Source of the DNA: Phytophthora colocasiae
Lineage: Eukaryota; Oomycota; Peronosporomycetes; Peronosporales; Peronosporaceae
NCBI GenBank assembly: GCA_018806915.1
Contig: JAGKQI010000074.1
Span: forward strand, 186,001 to 250,000
Direction: 5' to 3'
DNA: 64,000 nucleotides
The position numbers were made by a program, and so were the translations under genes. Under the pieces are notes generated by a model, which saw only the letters and a list, made by a program, of their open reading frames with translations, was not told the DNA's origin and made no database searches. This document shows, one piece after another, positions 24,358 to 35,508 of the stretch. The stretch's first letter is position 1. The number at the start of each line of letters is the position of its first letter.

Positions 24358-25420
24358 TCACGCACACGCGACGTTTGGTAACTACACAGCAAGCATAACG
24401 ATGTCACTAACACAGAACACCTCTACAATATAATTCCGCTCACCTGGGCCAGTAACTCCACCCTCATCATCCACTGCTGCTGATCCACGGCGCTTGGAAA
24501 CTGCATATCACATAGCACAACGTCAGCATCTTGTGTCCATCTCACAACACGGCTTCCCCCACCTCGGCCAGCGGCGCTAACAACAACTCCTACACGATGC
24601 TCGTGAGCTACATACACAGTACGCAAATAACGTCAACAACCACAGCACCCACACAGTCCATGTAGTTCTTTCTCACCTCTACCGACAGTACCAGCGTACG
24701 CTGTGCCAGCATCGTCCCGATGTCCAAGTCCTACAAAACACATAGCAGCATCAGCCATCAGAAGCACCACCTCCATAAAGACCTCACACACCTTGCACAG
24801 CATCGATGAGATGTAGTCCGCCTGCTGCTCGATGCTCACCACCTGCACCTTACGCATGCACACAACATTAGCAACTAGTGCACCGTCGTCCAGTACACAT
24901 TCATCACGCACCTTGGACGTTGGTGTCAACGGCTGCACCGGTGTCTTGCGCTGCACCGCGACACTGCTGTACTGCGCCGCCACCACGCTCTGCCACTGCT
25001 TCTCGTAGCTCGTCACCTATAGCACATACACGAACAACGTCAAGTACACGTAGCACCGAATCACACCATTCTTACTGACCTTGACGGCGGCAGTTGCTGT
25101 GGCAACGATGCTTGTGGCAGCTGTAGCCTGCTTTCGTGAAAGAGTCCTTGGGCCACCTGCAAGTAACGACCGGGAAGGGCTACACGACGGGAGCGCCGAC
25201 GTGTGTGTTGTTCTCCGAAGAAGCATCGCGGGAAGGCCCTTACTACCTTGCCGTAGGTTCTCTTTAGGCTTTCCATCCGAAGCCGGAGCTCCTTAGACGT
25301 CCGCGTCCCATGCATCTGCCGGGCCACATATGCCCATGTAACCCGCAGGCCTTCGTCTTCGAATTGGGCAGCAATCTGCACTAGTAGCTTGTCTTCTGCG
25401 TCTGAGAACGTAGTTCGCAT
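24358..25420 (-). CDS. SANT/Myb-like protein, cargo gene, right copy
   Basis: Mirror copy of the gene at 17813-18876, ATG at 25420, with the same exon and intron signals. Exon 1 encodes the same SANT-like domain. Relative to the left copy there is a 3-nt deletion in exon 6 (one residue lost) and indels confined to proposed introns 1 and 6. The gene is followed by the Gly/Ser repeats and then by the transposase instead of the DOT1-like domain. Confidence 0.55.
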
Positions 25421-25695
25421 TAGTCCAATATGTTGATAATATATCTATGTAAATATCTTACCTTTCTATTGGCGGGGGGGATCTCAAATGGACGGCAGAG
25501 AGACGCCACACAGGAAGATTATGCTGCGCATCGAAAAAAAAAGGTCGTAGTTTATAAAATACCCTAGCCGTAAGAAAACAAAGTGCAGTTATTGGTAGAA
25601 ATTCTGGAAGTTCTTTAAAGTACGTTTTTTTCTAAAAGGGCCTTTATGCGCCCTTCAAGCAGTCTGTTTTCGTACCTAAATGAAAAACATACCCA

Positions 25696-26385
25696 AAGAG
25701 CGCATAATGCGCCCCTGCACCTGAAACGGGAGGGGGAGGGAAATGCTGGACGGTCGCCACGCGTCGTTGTTCGCGATTAATTTTAACAGGTCGCATTTTG
25801 ATAGTTCACTTGTTGTTTTGTAATTTATATGCTATGTGTTTTTGAAATAATTAAGTTTCAATAAAAATTAATTCTGGCATTCAAAGGCATTTATTCCAGT
25901 TTGCTAGCTGTTTGTAGAAGAAGCTAATTGCGAACACGTAGGGAATGATAAAGCCATTCTGGACTGCCATTAACAAGCGGAAAGTGTTTGTGTAGACGTA
26001 GTTGTTGCAAGCGCGGCGCCAGTGCTCATGCAAGACAACATCCAAGCATCATCATTCCAAGCATGGCGTTCAAAAACGTGGCTCATGTTTGACGTAATTT
26101 TTGATTTGTTACCTGAAGCTGCTTCCCACCAACTTCTTTTTATCCAATTAGAGTATTCTTCCAGATTTTTGTTTAGCTCCAGGATATCGGCCTATCAGAT
26201 CGCCAACTTGAAAGGCGCATGATGTGCCCTTAGAGGTTGATGAAGGAGGTATCCTCGTGCATCTTGCGAGATTTGAGGCATGGATGATCTTGCGATCTGT
26301 CTCTAAAAGGGCGCCTGAGGGCCCTTTTACAAGACATTGACTTAACTTTGTATACTATAGTTTAGTCCATTGCTTCGCAGAAGGG
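25696..26385. other. Right subterminal region of the piggyBac-like element, no gene seen
   Basis: AT-rich sequence with short palindromic motifs such as gcgcataatgcgcc and aaagggcgcctgagggcccttt; related motifs occur near the left end (gaagggcgcataaaggccctttt, 17577-17599). These could be transposase-binding subterminal sites. No convincing coding sequence. Confidence 0.5.
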
Positions 26386-26478
26386 TTAAAACATGTTAGA
26401 TCACATGACCAAATCGCTTGGTCATGTAGAGAGTCAATGAACTTTATTGTGAAGTTAAGCTCCAATGATACTACCGGT

Positions 26479-28414
26479 TCAATCGCATTTTTCCTCTTCT
26501 TCATAGTCAAGTGAAGTGTCGTAAAGCATACCGAGGTCATCATCATCAGAGAGATCCGAGTTGCTATCGTCAGCAGATCCATCGTTATCAGAAACAATGT
26601 CTGAATCACTATCAGAGGCTTCGTTTTCTTCTGTATCGGGTAAGGTAACTGCCCTTGGAAAACGTAAATTGGACCGCACAGGAGCCGTAGCATCTCCAGT
26701 GATAATACTTCTACGTAGTACCACGTTTTCACGTGCTATTTCCTCAATTACGCGAACAAATCGATCGAGGTTAGGATGCGGTTTCATTCTTGCGTTCAAT
26801 TCACGGTGAAATCGTTCCAGGGGATTGTTGGTTCGGTTTACTATTTGCCTCTGCACTCCGTGGATGTTCCAGAGATCCGGTGGATACATGTCCACCCAAG
26901 TCCTCAAAAAATATCCCCAAAACTGTTTCCACTTCTTTCGAGAGTATGGTAGATCCTTCGCGTCCAATCTAGACTTGATCTTCGCTTTTACCCACGCAAC
27001 ACCTTGTCCAACAATCTTACCGGGAGGGATAACTGTGAGCATATCCAGAACCCCAAAAGCCATAGCCACACCTACTTCGCCCTCTGGAAGACCGTACTCC
27101 TTCATCTTCCGTCTACACGCCTGTTTAAAATGAAACAAGCATCCAATAAGACGTGTAGACGGATAATGTCCCTGGATGGCGTTGATAAGAGCACAACTAA
27201 AGTCACAAACCACGTCCACAGGTTTAGGCTGCTTTCCCAACGCGAACTCAATGCACTTAAACATTTTCACGTACAATCCTTCCGTTTTGTTCGTTGCTAG
27301 CGTGAAAAATATCGGCAAAAACAAATCGGTCAGCGGATCGTACATCATCAGCGTGACGAACTGGTGATACGTTTTCGGAACGCACCGAAACGTGCCGTCA
27401 ACAAACAAGTGAACTCCGTCGTAACGAAGTAAGTTGCGTAATTCTGGATGTGACCATCCTATCAGCCGTTCGATTCCTGACTTCCCTGCCTTTGCCTTGT
27501 TGTCATCATGCCAAGTGTAGTGGAATTGCAGAAATCCAACCAAAACATTCTTGACTTTAGCTAGTGCTGGGCTTTCCAGTAAAGCAAAAATGTTAGAGCC
27601 GTAGGCTGATGCTCTGGCGTTGGAGACACGGTTGAGTACTTGCTTGTGTGAAAGCCCGCGTACGACACGCGTGGAAGCCGAATAAAACTTTGTGTAGGTT
27701 GCAGACCATATCGCCTTAGCTGCCATGTCCTCTTCAATCAAACCATCGACGAAAGCCTTCATCTCCTCTGTTACATCGACACAGTCGGATGCGTCCTTCG
27801 CTTGGATACCAGGCGCGCCACTACGACAAGTATGTGGAACCATATTGTCGACATCAAATGACATTGTCTCCGCGTAGAAAACAAGGGATCCGGGACATTT
27901 TTTTGGCGCTCTGTAAAAACTACATCGGTACGTGATTTTGACCGATGAGGTGTTTGCGCGTGTGTATTCGTAGCCTTGGTAGTACCGCTTTGTGTCTCCG
28001 TCCCGTGCACTTGACTCGCGTTCAGTCCCACCCGTAGAACTCCCAACAGCAGTCTGCAAGCTCACAGAAGCCAACGTAGTCGTCCCAAGTCCCTCTAGAT
28101 CGAGTTCAGGGTCTATGAGCTGGTTGGCTGTGTTGCAATTGATTGTGTGGGGCTCTGGCTAGTGTTTGGCTGGTCTCCGAGTTAACAGCAACAACTTCAG
28201 CTAAATCCACCCCTTCGTCGCGCTCCCGTACAGTTCGACGGCTGGTTGGGGAAAACCTTCGCTTAGAACGGTCTCTCCGAGGCCGCGTTGAAGGTCTAGC
28301 CATAGTTGGGCCTGAACACTGGTGTTCTAGTTGTCGAATGGGCACATGTACACGGAAGATCGTTGAGCCTTGAACCCTGGGTGTTTCACTCGCTACAATT
28401 TGAAAAGGCGCCAT
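26479..28414 (-). pseudogene. MULE transposase with FLYWCH-type zinc finger (5' frame break)
   Basis: The main frame (about 28160-26479) encodes a FLYWCH-like zinc finger (KITYRCSFYRAPKKCPGSL ... PHTC) and the MULE DDE domain. The DDE domain shows VDGTFRCVPKTYHQF, then CDFSCALINAI, then GCLFHFKQACRRKM, with a downstream NNPLERFHRELN. An acidic tail ends the protein. The main frame has no ATG of its own before a stop at about 28159. A second frame starting with ATG at 28414 (MAPFQIVASETPRV) runs to 28106, so either a short intron or a 1-nt shift near 28110-28160 joins them. It would catalyse cut-and-paste transposition of the surrounding MULE. Confidence 0.85.
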
Positions 28415-28453
28415 CTCACAACGTCCGTTAAAAACCTACAAAAAAATAAATAA

Positions 28454-28517
28454 CCACCGGGAGGAATCGGACCTCCATCACCCCTTTCGGGAGCTTTTCC
28501 ATTAAGCTACGGTGGTG
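28454..28517 (-). tRNA. tRNA-like sequence with truncated anticodon arm
   Basis: The minus strand can form a perfect 7-bp acceptor stem (ACCACCG with CGGTGGT), a 4-bp D stem (GCTT/AAGC) and a perfect T arm (GGAGG-TCCGATT-CCTCC). The anticodon region is only a 3-bp CCC/GGG hairpin with a GAAA loop, about 7 nt short of normal, so it cannot be a standard tRNA. It lies inside the MULE just upstream of the transposase. Confidence 0.35.
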
Positions 28518-28520
28518 GGC

Positions 28521-28991
28521 TGGAATAGTTTAAAAACAACAACGTAGAAGTTAGTTAATTGAGCTCAAACTACAAAATCGAAAGTAAACAGGCGCGTACC
28601 GTTCATTGTCTGACGGGGAATTAACGGAATACCGCGACAACCCTCTTAGGACAAAAGTGTCCCCGCTCAATTTGCCCTTCGGCAGTCAATCAGACAATGA
28701 GCACGACGCAGGAACGAATGACTGTGTATCTTTGCAGTCGAGTACTATCTTTCATTTTAAATTTTCATTGACTTGATGGACATTGACTGGAATGATGGAA
28801 TAGATAGACTAGAATGATGTTTATTCTACAAGATAGATCGATGTGCTAGGCAAGAACTTTCTTCTTAAACCATCGGCATGACCAATGCCATTTGGTCATG
28901 TGCCAAGCACATGAACATGCAATTTGCACACGTGACCAAACGGGAGTTACACGACGTGACCAAAGACGATTATGATCGCCAATATGTTCTT
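28521..28991. other. Right end of the MULE, noncoding
   Basis: No gene seen. It holds a gtctgac(gg) / gtcagac-type inverted pair around 28607-28695 and ends in the MULE terminal inverted repeat (about 28945-28991). Confidence 0.55.
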
Positions 28992-29002
28992 CGGATCCGG
29001 AC

Positions 29003-29334
29003 AGACCGTCGATCTTGATGTTAGTGATGTTGACGAGACTGGTGGGGATGCCAGAGTACCCTCCCTTGGTTTTGTTGTAGTCTGAGTGCATGACAATGGC
29101 GTTCTTGACGTTGACGAGCTTGTTGTCGATGTATGAAGCATCCGTCACGAGCCCCTTCAGTCCAATGATGGTCTTGATACGAATGCCATTATCGCTGTTC
29201 ACGATCGTGTTCCCTTTCACCAAAAGGCCTGCCACCGTTGTCGACGAGTCTTGCTTGTCTCCACCAAGCGATCCGATGGAGATACCGTGACCACCGCTGC
29301 AGTAGTTGTTGCTGAAGATGGTGTTGGAGGTACT
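29003..29334 (-). pseudogene. Polygalacturonase B pseudogene, internal fragment
   Basis: Continues the reading frame of 17348-17483 after the MULE target duplication. It encodes the beta-helix part with the GHG motif (CSGGHGISIGSLGGD) and RIK motif. It nearly matches PG C (43348-43681), but has Gly where PG C has Val in SLVGD. It ends abruptly at 29334 where an old Gypsy LTR begins; the NTD and DD motifs and the 5' half are missing. Confidence 0.92.
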
Positions 29335-29447
29335 GGATATGAATCGGTGACGTGACGCCACCGCTGGTATTCATCTGATGCTTCCATCAATGAGTATCTG
29401 CGTGACGTGGTAGCAACCACCGTCAACACTTCCCCCTTAAAGTGCTG

Positions 29448-29759
29448 TTAAAGTCGAATGTTGAGAGCCTTCGTGAGTCGCTTCACAACTGTTTCGTTCG
29501 CGTGAGCACGTAGATACGACTTCACCAACACCGGAACATCCTCGTACAGCGTGTTCGCTGGTTCCCACGAATCTTCGAGGTCTCCAAGACCACGCCAATG
29601 CACAAAAAGCTGGTACTGCTTGGTCTGAGTGTTGTAGCGCGCGTCGCGTAGCTCCTCCACGACATGTCCCTCGCTGTTGTGAGCCACATGCTGCAGCAGC
29701 TCCTCGGTAACGTTCAAAGAGGCATCCGCATAAAACTTCAAACGACTTGCATGAACCTC
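29448..29759 (-). pseudogene. Chromodomain end of the old Gypsy pol
   Basis: Encodes HASRLKFYADASLNVTEELL, then a chromodomain-like stretch (LFVHWRGLGDLEDSWEPAN) and a stop at 29448. Chromodomains on Gypsy integrases guide insertion into marked chromatin. Its upstream half lies at 35509 and beyond, on the other side of the younger Gypsy. Confidence 0.88.
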
Positions 29760-30099
29760 TGTTGTGAATGCAAGCTCACAGCTCACACGCCAGCTCCTTC
29801 AACCCGCAGCCAACGTAGTTGGCTCTACCTGTGTGAAACTATAGTTAAGCTGATCTCCAACTGTTAGCACCTCAGAGGACAAGGACTACAGCTGGTTGCA
29901 CTTGCACTTGCATGCACGAGTGCATGCAAGTGACGCAATATACAAGGGCGCTCTCCCTGTACTACTAGCATGGTAGGCGAGTGCGCTCTGAGAACTAGAG
30001 TAGGAAGATCACTTTCCAACTTACCTTGGGATCAACAAGCAACAAGCAATACACGTTGGCTTACGGGAGTTCCAGCTCCCAAATCGTGAGCACGTCACA
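29760..30099 (+). repeat. 5' LTR of the young Gypsy
   Basis: 340 bp, TG...CA ends, no difference from the 3' copy noticed. It contains a near-palindrome (cttgcatgcacgagtgcatgcaag, two 10-nt arms) at 29907-29930. Confidence 0.95.
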
Positions 30100-30127
30100 A
30101 AGTTAACTTTAGTCTATCGTGCAATCG

Positions 30128-33100
30128 ATGAGGACTCGCAGCGGCCGTACCAACCAAGGCTCTCAAAGAGCACCTGCTGATGCGACTGCTGCTCAAGTAA
30201 ACAACGACGCACCGATCTCTACCTCTATTCCCGTGACATCGACATCTATTATGCCACCGTACGTGACGAGTATCTCTCACAGTTCCTTGGTCAAATGGAA
30301 GCGTGAAAGACAAGAGTACGAGGAGGCAATTGAAGCTCGATGTGATGTCACTGGTGAAGATAGAGGGAAGGCTTTGCGGAGTGTCAAGAACTCGTTTAAT
30401 CGACAGTTGCTAACCACTCTGTACAAGTTTGAGTGGGGCACGACTGTTGAAGCCGTTACGGAAGAGCGTATCATCGAAGAGTTGGACAAGATAATCGGCA
30501 CTGTCATGAATGACGCGATTCTAAACGTTGATGCCATTTTTAATGACGAACTGAAGATGGACCTACGTGAGCGTGATGTGAAAGCGCGTGTAATTAACTA
30601 TTTCATGCGCTGCGACGAGATCATCCTACAACATGGCATGGCTACTATTTTCTCCACTGAGACGGGGGTGAAGGAAAAATGTAACATCCTCAGGAAGCAT
30701 CTTGAGCCTGCAGCATTGCGAGAGGCTGTTGATACACATCTCCGCATTGTAGACGCAAGCTGCAAATCAGATGAGAGTGTATTATACTCGCTGGTGAAGG
30801 ACAAGGCGCTGGAGCAAGAGAGGATCTATCAGTTGCTAGCAAAACGGAAGCACCAACACAATGACTCTCGTGCTGCTACTAGCACCAAGCAGGGCACAAC
30901 GAGGCAAGACAACAATAGGTCTAACACGGACAGGAAGGTCCAGCGTGTTCCTGAGCATTCTCGCCCTGTGCCTACGCAGGCAGCACCGAAGCCGCCTGCT
31001 GCGACACAAAGCAAGCCACGGACTGGTTGTTTTCAATGTGGTAAAGACCACTGGCTGAGCCAGTGCCCGGATTTGGACGAGGCTGAAAAGGACAAACTTT
31101 TGGCCGAGCGAAAAGCAAAACGGTCAGCCAGCAATGACAAAAACAAGAAGTTCAGGTCGAAGCGTGTTGATGCACCGTCTACGGGAGATAGGAGGAACCC
31201 CCCAACAGTGGTGATCAACGGATTGCTCGACATTCCCTATTGTGCAGATAGCGGCTCGGATATGAACATCATTTCGCGCAAGCACGTCGATCTGCTCTGC
31301 AAGCAGGATGCGACTGTAGCGCTTGTCGAACTGGATGCGCCAATCATTTCGAGAGCCGTTGGTGAAGCTATGCTCACCTCGACGCATGCAATTAACGTCC
31401 GACTGACTTTAAATACGGCGGCTGGTCCTGTCAGATGTCAAGATACTAAGCAATGTCTAGTTGTCGAGGCGGATGAAGATGAATTCATTGTCGGTAAGTT
31501 GTTACTGGCCGAGCTTGGAATTGATGTGGATCAACAATTGGAATATCTAGCGACGCGGGAAGTCGAAGATGATGGTCCGTACAGCGACTCGGAGGGAATC
31601 TCATGCGCGAAACCTGTCGTTGGTGACATTGTGATGAATGTCGTTGATGCTTTAGTGCGAGATGCTATCGACAGCGGCTCTATTGACGAGTATACAACTA
31701 GTCGATTGTATGAGGTCGTTCGAAAGTACGGTGGATGGCGTTTGGAGCTTGGCGATGATCCTCCTGCGCGTGTACCCCCACTGAAGATCAGATTGAAGCC
31801 TAATGCAACACCTTATCGCTGCAAAGTTCGACAGTATAGCCCTGAGAAGTCTGAATTCATGGCAGAGTTCAACAAGAAGCTCGTGTCACTCGGCTGGGTA
31901 TACGAAAATAGGGAAAGCCGCTGGTGTTGCCCTGCTTTACCGGTGAAGAAGCCCACTACAGGTGAATTTCGGCAGACAGTGGATTATCGACCGACGAATG
32001 CAGTGACTGAACCCATTGCTGGCGTAATGCCCAGCCTTGAGGTGGCTCTTGAGAATTGTAAAGGCAAGATGTTCTATGCACTTTTCGACTTTCTAAAAGG
32101 TTTCTGGCAGCTACCTTTGGCAAAGTGTTGCCAGGAAATTCTCTCGTACATGACAGACCGAGGTGTATTTACACCGACCAGAGTGCCGCAGGGTAGCACG
32201 GATGCTGCACTGCATTTTCAGGCTACGATTGAAATGGTGTTAGGTGATTTGGTGAACACTTGCGTGATTGTGTGGATAGATGACTTGCTGGTCTTTGCGG
32301 ACACTGCAGAGGAGCTAGTGGACGCAATAGAGGCGATTCTGTTGAAACTGGATGAGCATGGGCTCATACTCAACCCGAAAAAGAGCGCATTGTTTTTAAC
32401 TGAAGTACGGTGGTGTGGCCGTATCATTAATCGGCATGGTATCGGACATGATCCAGAGCGGATTCAGGCTTTGCGAGACATGCCGCTACCAACCACCGCC
32501 GCCGACTTGCAACAGTTTCTGTGTGCCAGTAATTGGATGAGGGCCGGTCTAGTGGATTATGCGAGGGTGGCCAGACCTTTGCAAGAACGCCTTGATGCCG
32601 CACTGAGAGGTACAAAGAAGACCAAACGAGCGGCTGCAGGAGTCAAACTGGACCTGACTCCAGATGAAGCTGCGAGTTTTAATGCTGTGAAGGAACTGCT
32701 TGGTAACTCAGCTATGCTAACCTTCCCCGACCCTACGAAGCAGCTTTGCGTCCTCAGTGACGCCTCGGACTACGGATGGGGACTTGTAGTCTCTCAAGTG
32801 AATGAGTGGCAGCCCAACGTACCCATCCATGAGCAACAACATGAACTTCTGGTGTGCATGGGAGGCAGCTTCACTGGCTCAGCTCTGAATTGGAGTGTCA
32901 TCAAGAAAGAATCATACCCAATCGTTCACGCGTGCGAAAGGTTGGAGTACCTGTTACTACGGCCACAGGGGTTCAAGCTGTACTGTGACCACAGGAACAT
33001 CATATACCTGTTCAGCCCCAGCAAGGCGTTGAAGAAACATGTACGCGGCAAATTGCTAAGGTGGTCTACTAAGCTTGTGGAATACCGGTACACGATCGAG

Positions 33101-34778
33101 CACATTGAAGGTGTGCATAATGTTTGGGCAGATCTGATTTCGCGGTGGGGTGGTGGATTTCAACCTACAGCGCGCATACATTCTACTAAGCGATTTACCC
33201 GTGGGAAACAGAAACACTCTAAGACAACGAGGAGTGTTGAGGTGGTAAGGTTACGCCCACTTGACGACGAAGAGTTTGTGTGGCCTACTTTAGAGGAGAT
33301 TGGCAGCCAACAAGCGCTGCACACTGCTCCAGAGGGTGCTTCTCTACGCGATGATGACTTGTGGCAAGTGGACGGACGAATTTGGATACCTCGTGAGGCA
33401 ACTACGTTACTCAGCGGCTGATGATCATTGCTCATTGCGGACAGAACGGACATCGTGGCATGCACGTCATGCAGAATCACATCAAGCGTTTGTTTTCGAT
33501 TGGAGGTTTGAGTGAGCTCGTACGTGACTTCTGTTCGAAGTGTTTACTTTGCCTACACGTCAAAGGCGGGAATGTGATACCTCGACCATACAGCGAAACA
33601 CACCACACCTACGAACGCAATGCTTCTTTGCACTGGGACTTTTTGTCTCTTGGCGAATCGTTCGGAACGTCACGATACGCACTGGTCCTCAAGGATGAGG
33701 CCACGCATTTTGTCGAGCTGGTGGCATGTGACAGTGCAACGTCTGAGGTAGCTGCGAGTGGTATGCTAGATTGGCATAGCCGCTTTGGCACACCGAAAGT
33801 GTGGGTGAGCGATACGGGTTCACACTTTAAGAACAAGGTGATCGCCGAATTGAGTCGACGCCTGAAGGGTCGTCAAGAGTTCGTTCTAGCCTACACACCG
33901 TGGAAGAACGGCTCGGTGGAACGCGTGAACAGGGCATTCTACAAGTATTGAAAGCCCTGGCTCTGGAGTTCAAGGTCAGCATCACAGACTGGCCCTACCT
34001 TCTACCACTAGTACAGTCTAGTATCAACCATTCTCCGATGCGATCACTAGCGAATCACGCTCCGATTGAACTTTTTACTGGACTACCGTGCCCCAGCACT
34101 CTGGACACTGTTTTCCTTCCCGGAGAAAAAGGACGTGTAATCACGCTGACTCAGCCAATGCCGAAGATAGACGAGCTCCTAGCCAATCTGAGAGAAAGTG
34201 TCATGAACATGCACAAGGCTGTGAAGGCTGAGCGTCAGCGCCAATCCAAAAGGTACCGGGATCGCCCCCACTATGCAAAAAAGATCAACTTCTCAATTGG
34301 TGACTACGTGCTACGGTCACGTGTCGATGACAAGCTGCATGCAAACAAAATGCGAATAATGTGGGTTGGTCCGTACCGTGTTGTGGGTAGTACAGACTAC
34401 TACTTTACGGTAGAACACTTGGTGAACGGCAATACGATGGATGTGCACCCGTCTCGCCTAAAATTCTACGCAGATGACTCTCTTGACGTCAACGAGGAGT
34501 TAATCGACCACGTCGCTTCCCAGGGGACGCTATTGGCTGTAGAGAGGCTCGTGGAGCATCGAGTGAACGAAGACATGGGGGCGTATGAGGTCAAGGTCAA
34601 ATGGCTGGGCTTGGAACCCATCGAGGACTCATGGGAACCTCTAAAGACAATGGGAGAAGACGTGCCTCAACTACTTCGGAACTATGCTAATGACTCAGAC
34701 GATGCCTTGTTCAAGCGTGCAGTGCTTGATATGATCAAACCCAAGCAGCGTGAGGTCACAAGCAGTGCTGGAAGCTGA
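30128..34778 (+). pseudogene. gag-pol polyprotein of the young Gypsy (two -1 frame breaks)
   Basis: In order: a gag-like region from ATG 30128; a CCHC zinc knuckle (CFQCGKDHWLSQC); a retropepsin site (CADSGSDMNII); reverse transcriptase with WIDDLLVFAD; RNase H with YCDHRNIIYL; an integrase zinc finger (H-H-C-C around HCGQNGHRG and CSKCLLC); the DDE core (LHWDFL, WVSDTGSHF, GSVERVNR); and a C-terminal chromodomain (VKVKWLGLEPIEDSWEP). The frame shifts by -1 at about 33411 (just before the integrase) and at about 33912 (after the catalytic Glu). At each point the next frame resumes without residue loss, so one missing base, sequencing error or recoding could explain each. Otherwise the element looks complete. 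Confidence 0.9.
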
Positions 34779-35147
34779 GTTATAGCGACATCCTTCCAAA
34801 ATCGATCATCATTTTGAGAAGGCATGACGCGTGAGTGATTGAATATGGCTCATGTGAACTCGAGACCTATACACAAGCTGGATACAGGTACTTGGAGGGC
34901 CTACAAAAAATTGGATTCAATCGCCTGGATAACGACAATACATTCGACGCTCAAAGAAACCCCGGATTATAATTGGCTGAAACTCTTCAAATAGAGATCT
35001 GAGTGGCTGAAATTGAATTGGTGCAAATCTTGCGGATACCAACCGGTAACACTGCAACACGTTGAAGATGGTGGACTGGCTGTGCAATAAATGCGACGAG
35101 GCAATTCGACTGAACGACAACAAGATGTGATTCACAGCAGGCGTTTA

Positions 35148-35163
35148 GGGGCTTGGGGGGCAG
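35148..35163 (+). promoter_or_regulatory. Polypurine tract of the young Gypsy
   Basis: The purine-rich run ggggcttggggggcag sits directly before the 3' LTR, where it would prime plus-strand DNA synthesis. Confidence 0.8.
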
Positions 35164-35503
35164 TGTTGTGAATGCAAGCTCACAGCTCACACGCCAGCTC
35201 CTTCAACCCGCAGCCAACGTAGTTGGCTCTACCTGTGTGAAACTATAGTTAAGCTGATCTCCAACTGTTAGCACCTCAGAGGACAAGGACTACAGCTGGT
35301 TGCACTTGCACTTGCATGCACGAGTGCATGCAAGTGACGCAATATACAAGGGCGCTCTCCCTGTACTACTAGCATGGTAGGCGAGTGCGCTCTGAGAACT
35401 AGAGTAGGAAGATCACTTTCCAACTTACCTTGGGATCAACAAGCAACAAGCAATACACGTTGGCTTACGGGAGTTCCAGCTCCCAAATCGTGAGCACGTC
35501 ACA
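35164..35503 (+). repeat. 3' LTR of the young Gypsy
   Basis: 340 bp, same sequence as 29760-30099 as far as can be read, followed by the acctc target duplication. Confidence 0.95.
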
Positions 35504-35508
35504 ACCTC

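Larger units (their letters stand above)
23570..25695 (-). repeat. Long inverted repeat of the piggyBac-like element, right arm
   Basis: Mirror of 17536-19540. Outside it, 25696-26385 has no counterpart on the left, so the arms are subterminal and unequal in distance to the TTAA ends. Its inner end includes a longer minisatellite array (about 23578-24250) than the left arm. Confidence 0.82.
17531..26385. mobile_element. piggyBac-like element with cargo genes (8.9 kb)
   Basis: Bounded by TTAA at 17527-17530 and 26386-26389, with 10-bp terminal inverted repeats CCCTTCTGCG and CGCAGAAGGG directly inside. TTAA duplication and a CCC/GGG end are diagnostic of the piggyBac superfamily, and a piggyBac-type transposase lies inside (20761-23087). 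The cargo is unusual: two inverted copies of a SANT-like gene, Gly/Ser repeat sequence, a decayed DOT1-like methyltransferase domain and a 45-bp tandem array. It sits inside the left end of the MULE, so it is the younger insertion. Confidence 0.9.
17484..28991 (-). mobile_element. MULE-type DNA transposon, split by a piggyBac-like element
   Basis: Flanked by an 11-bp direct duplication cggatccggac (17473-17483 and 28992-29002) inside a polygalacturonase gene. The ends form imperfect terminal inverted repeats of about 45 bp sharing atattggcgatca and ggtcacgtc. Removing the piggyBac-like insert and one TTAA leaves about 2.65 kb with a MULE transposase (26479-28414), consistent with an autonomous-size MULE. 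An 11-bp target duplication fits the 8-11 bp typical of Mutator-like elements. Confidence 0.88.
29760..35503 (+). mobile_element. Young Gypsy-type (chromovirus-like) LTR retrotransposon, 5.7 kb
   Basis: Two 340-bp LTRs (29760-30099 and 35164-35503), starting TGTTGTG and ending GTCACA, appear identical by eye. They are flanked by the 5-bp duplication acctc (29755-29759, 35504-35508). A polypurine tract ggggcttggggggcag precedes the 3' LTR. Identical LTRs mean a recent insertion. It landed in the pol gene of the old Gypsy in the opposite orientation. Confidence 0.96.

Noticed and set aside
23394..24398. Thr/Ser-rich plus-strand frame of 334 codons and hydrophobic minus-strand frame of 416 codons
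   Set aside because: By-products of the stop-free minisatellite; only the Gly/Ser minus frame links to recognisable protein sequence.
26022..26222. 66-codon frame in the right subterminal region of the piggyBac-like element
   Set aside because: Short, no similarity to known domains, AT-rich noncoding context.
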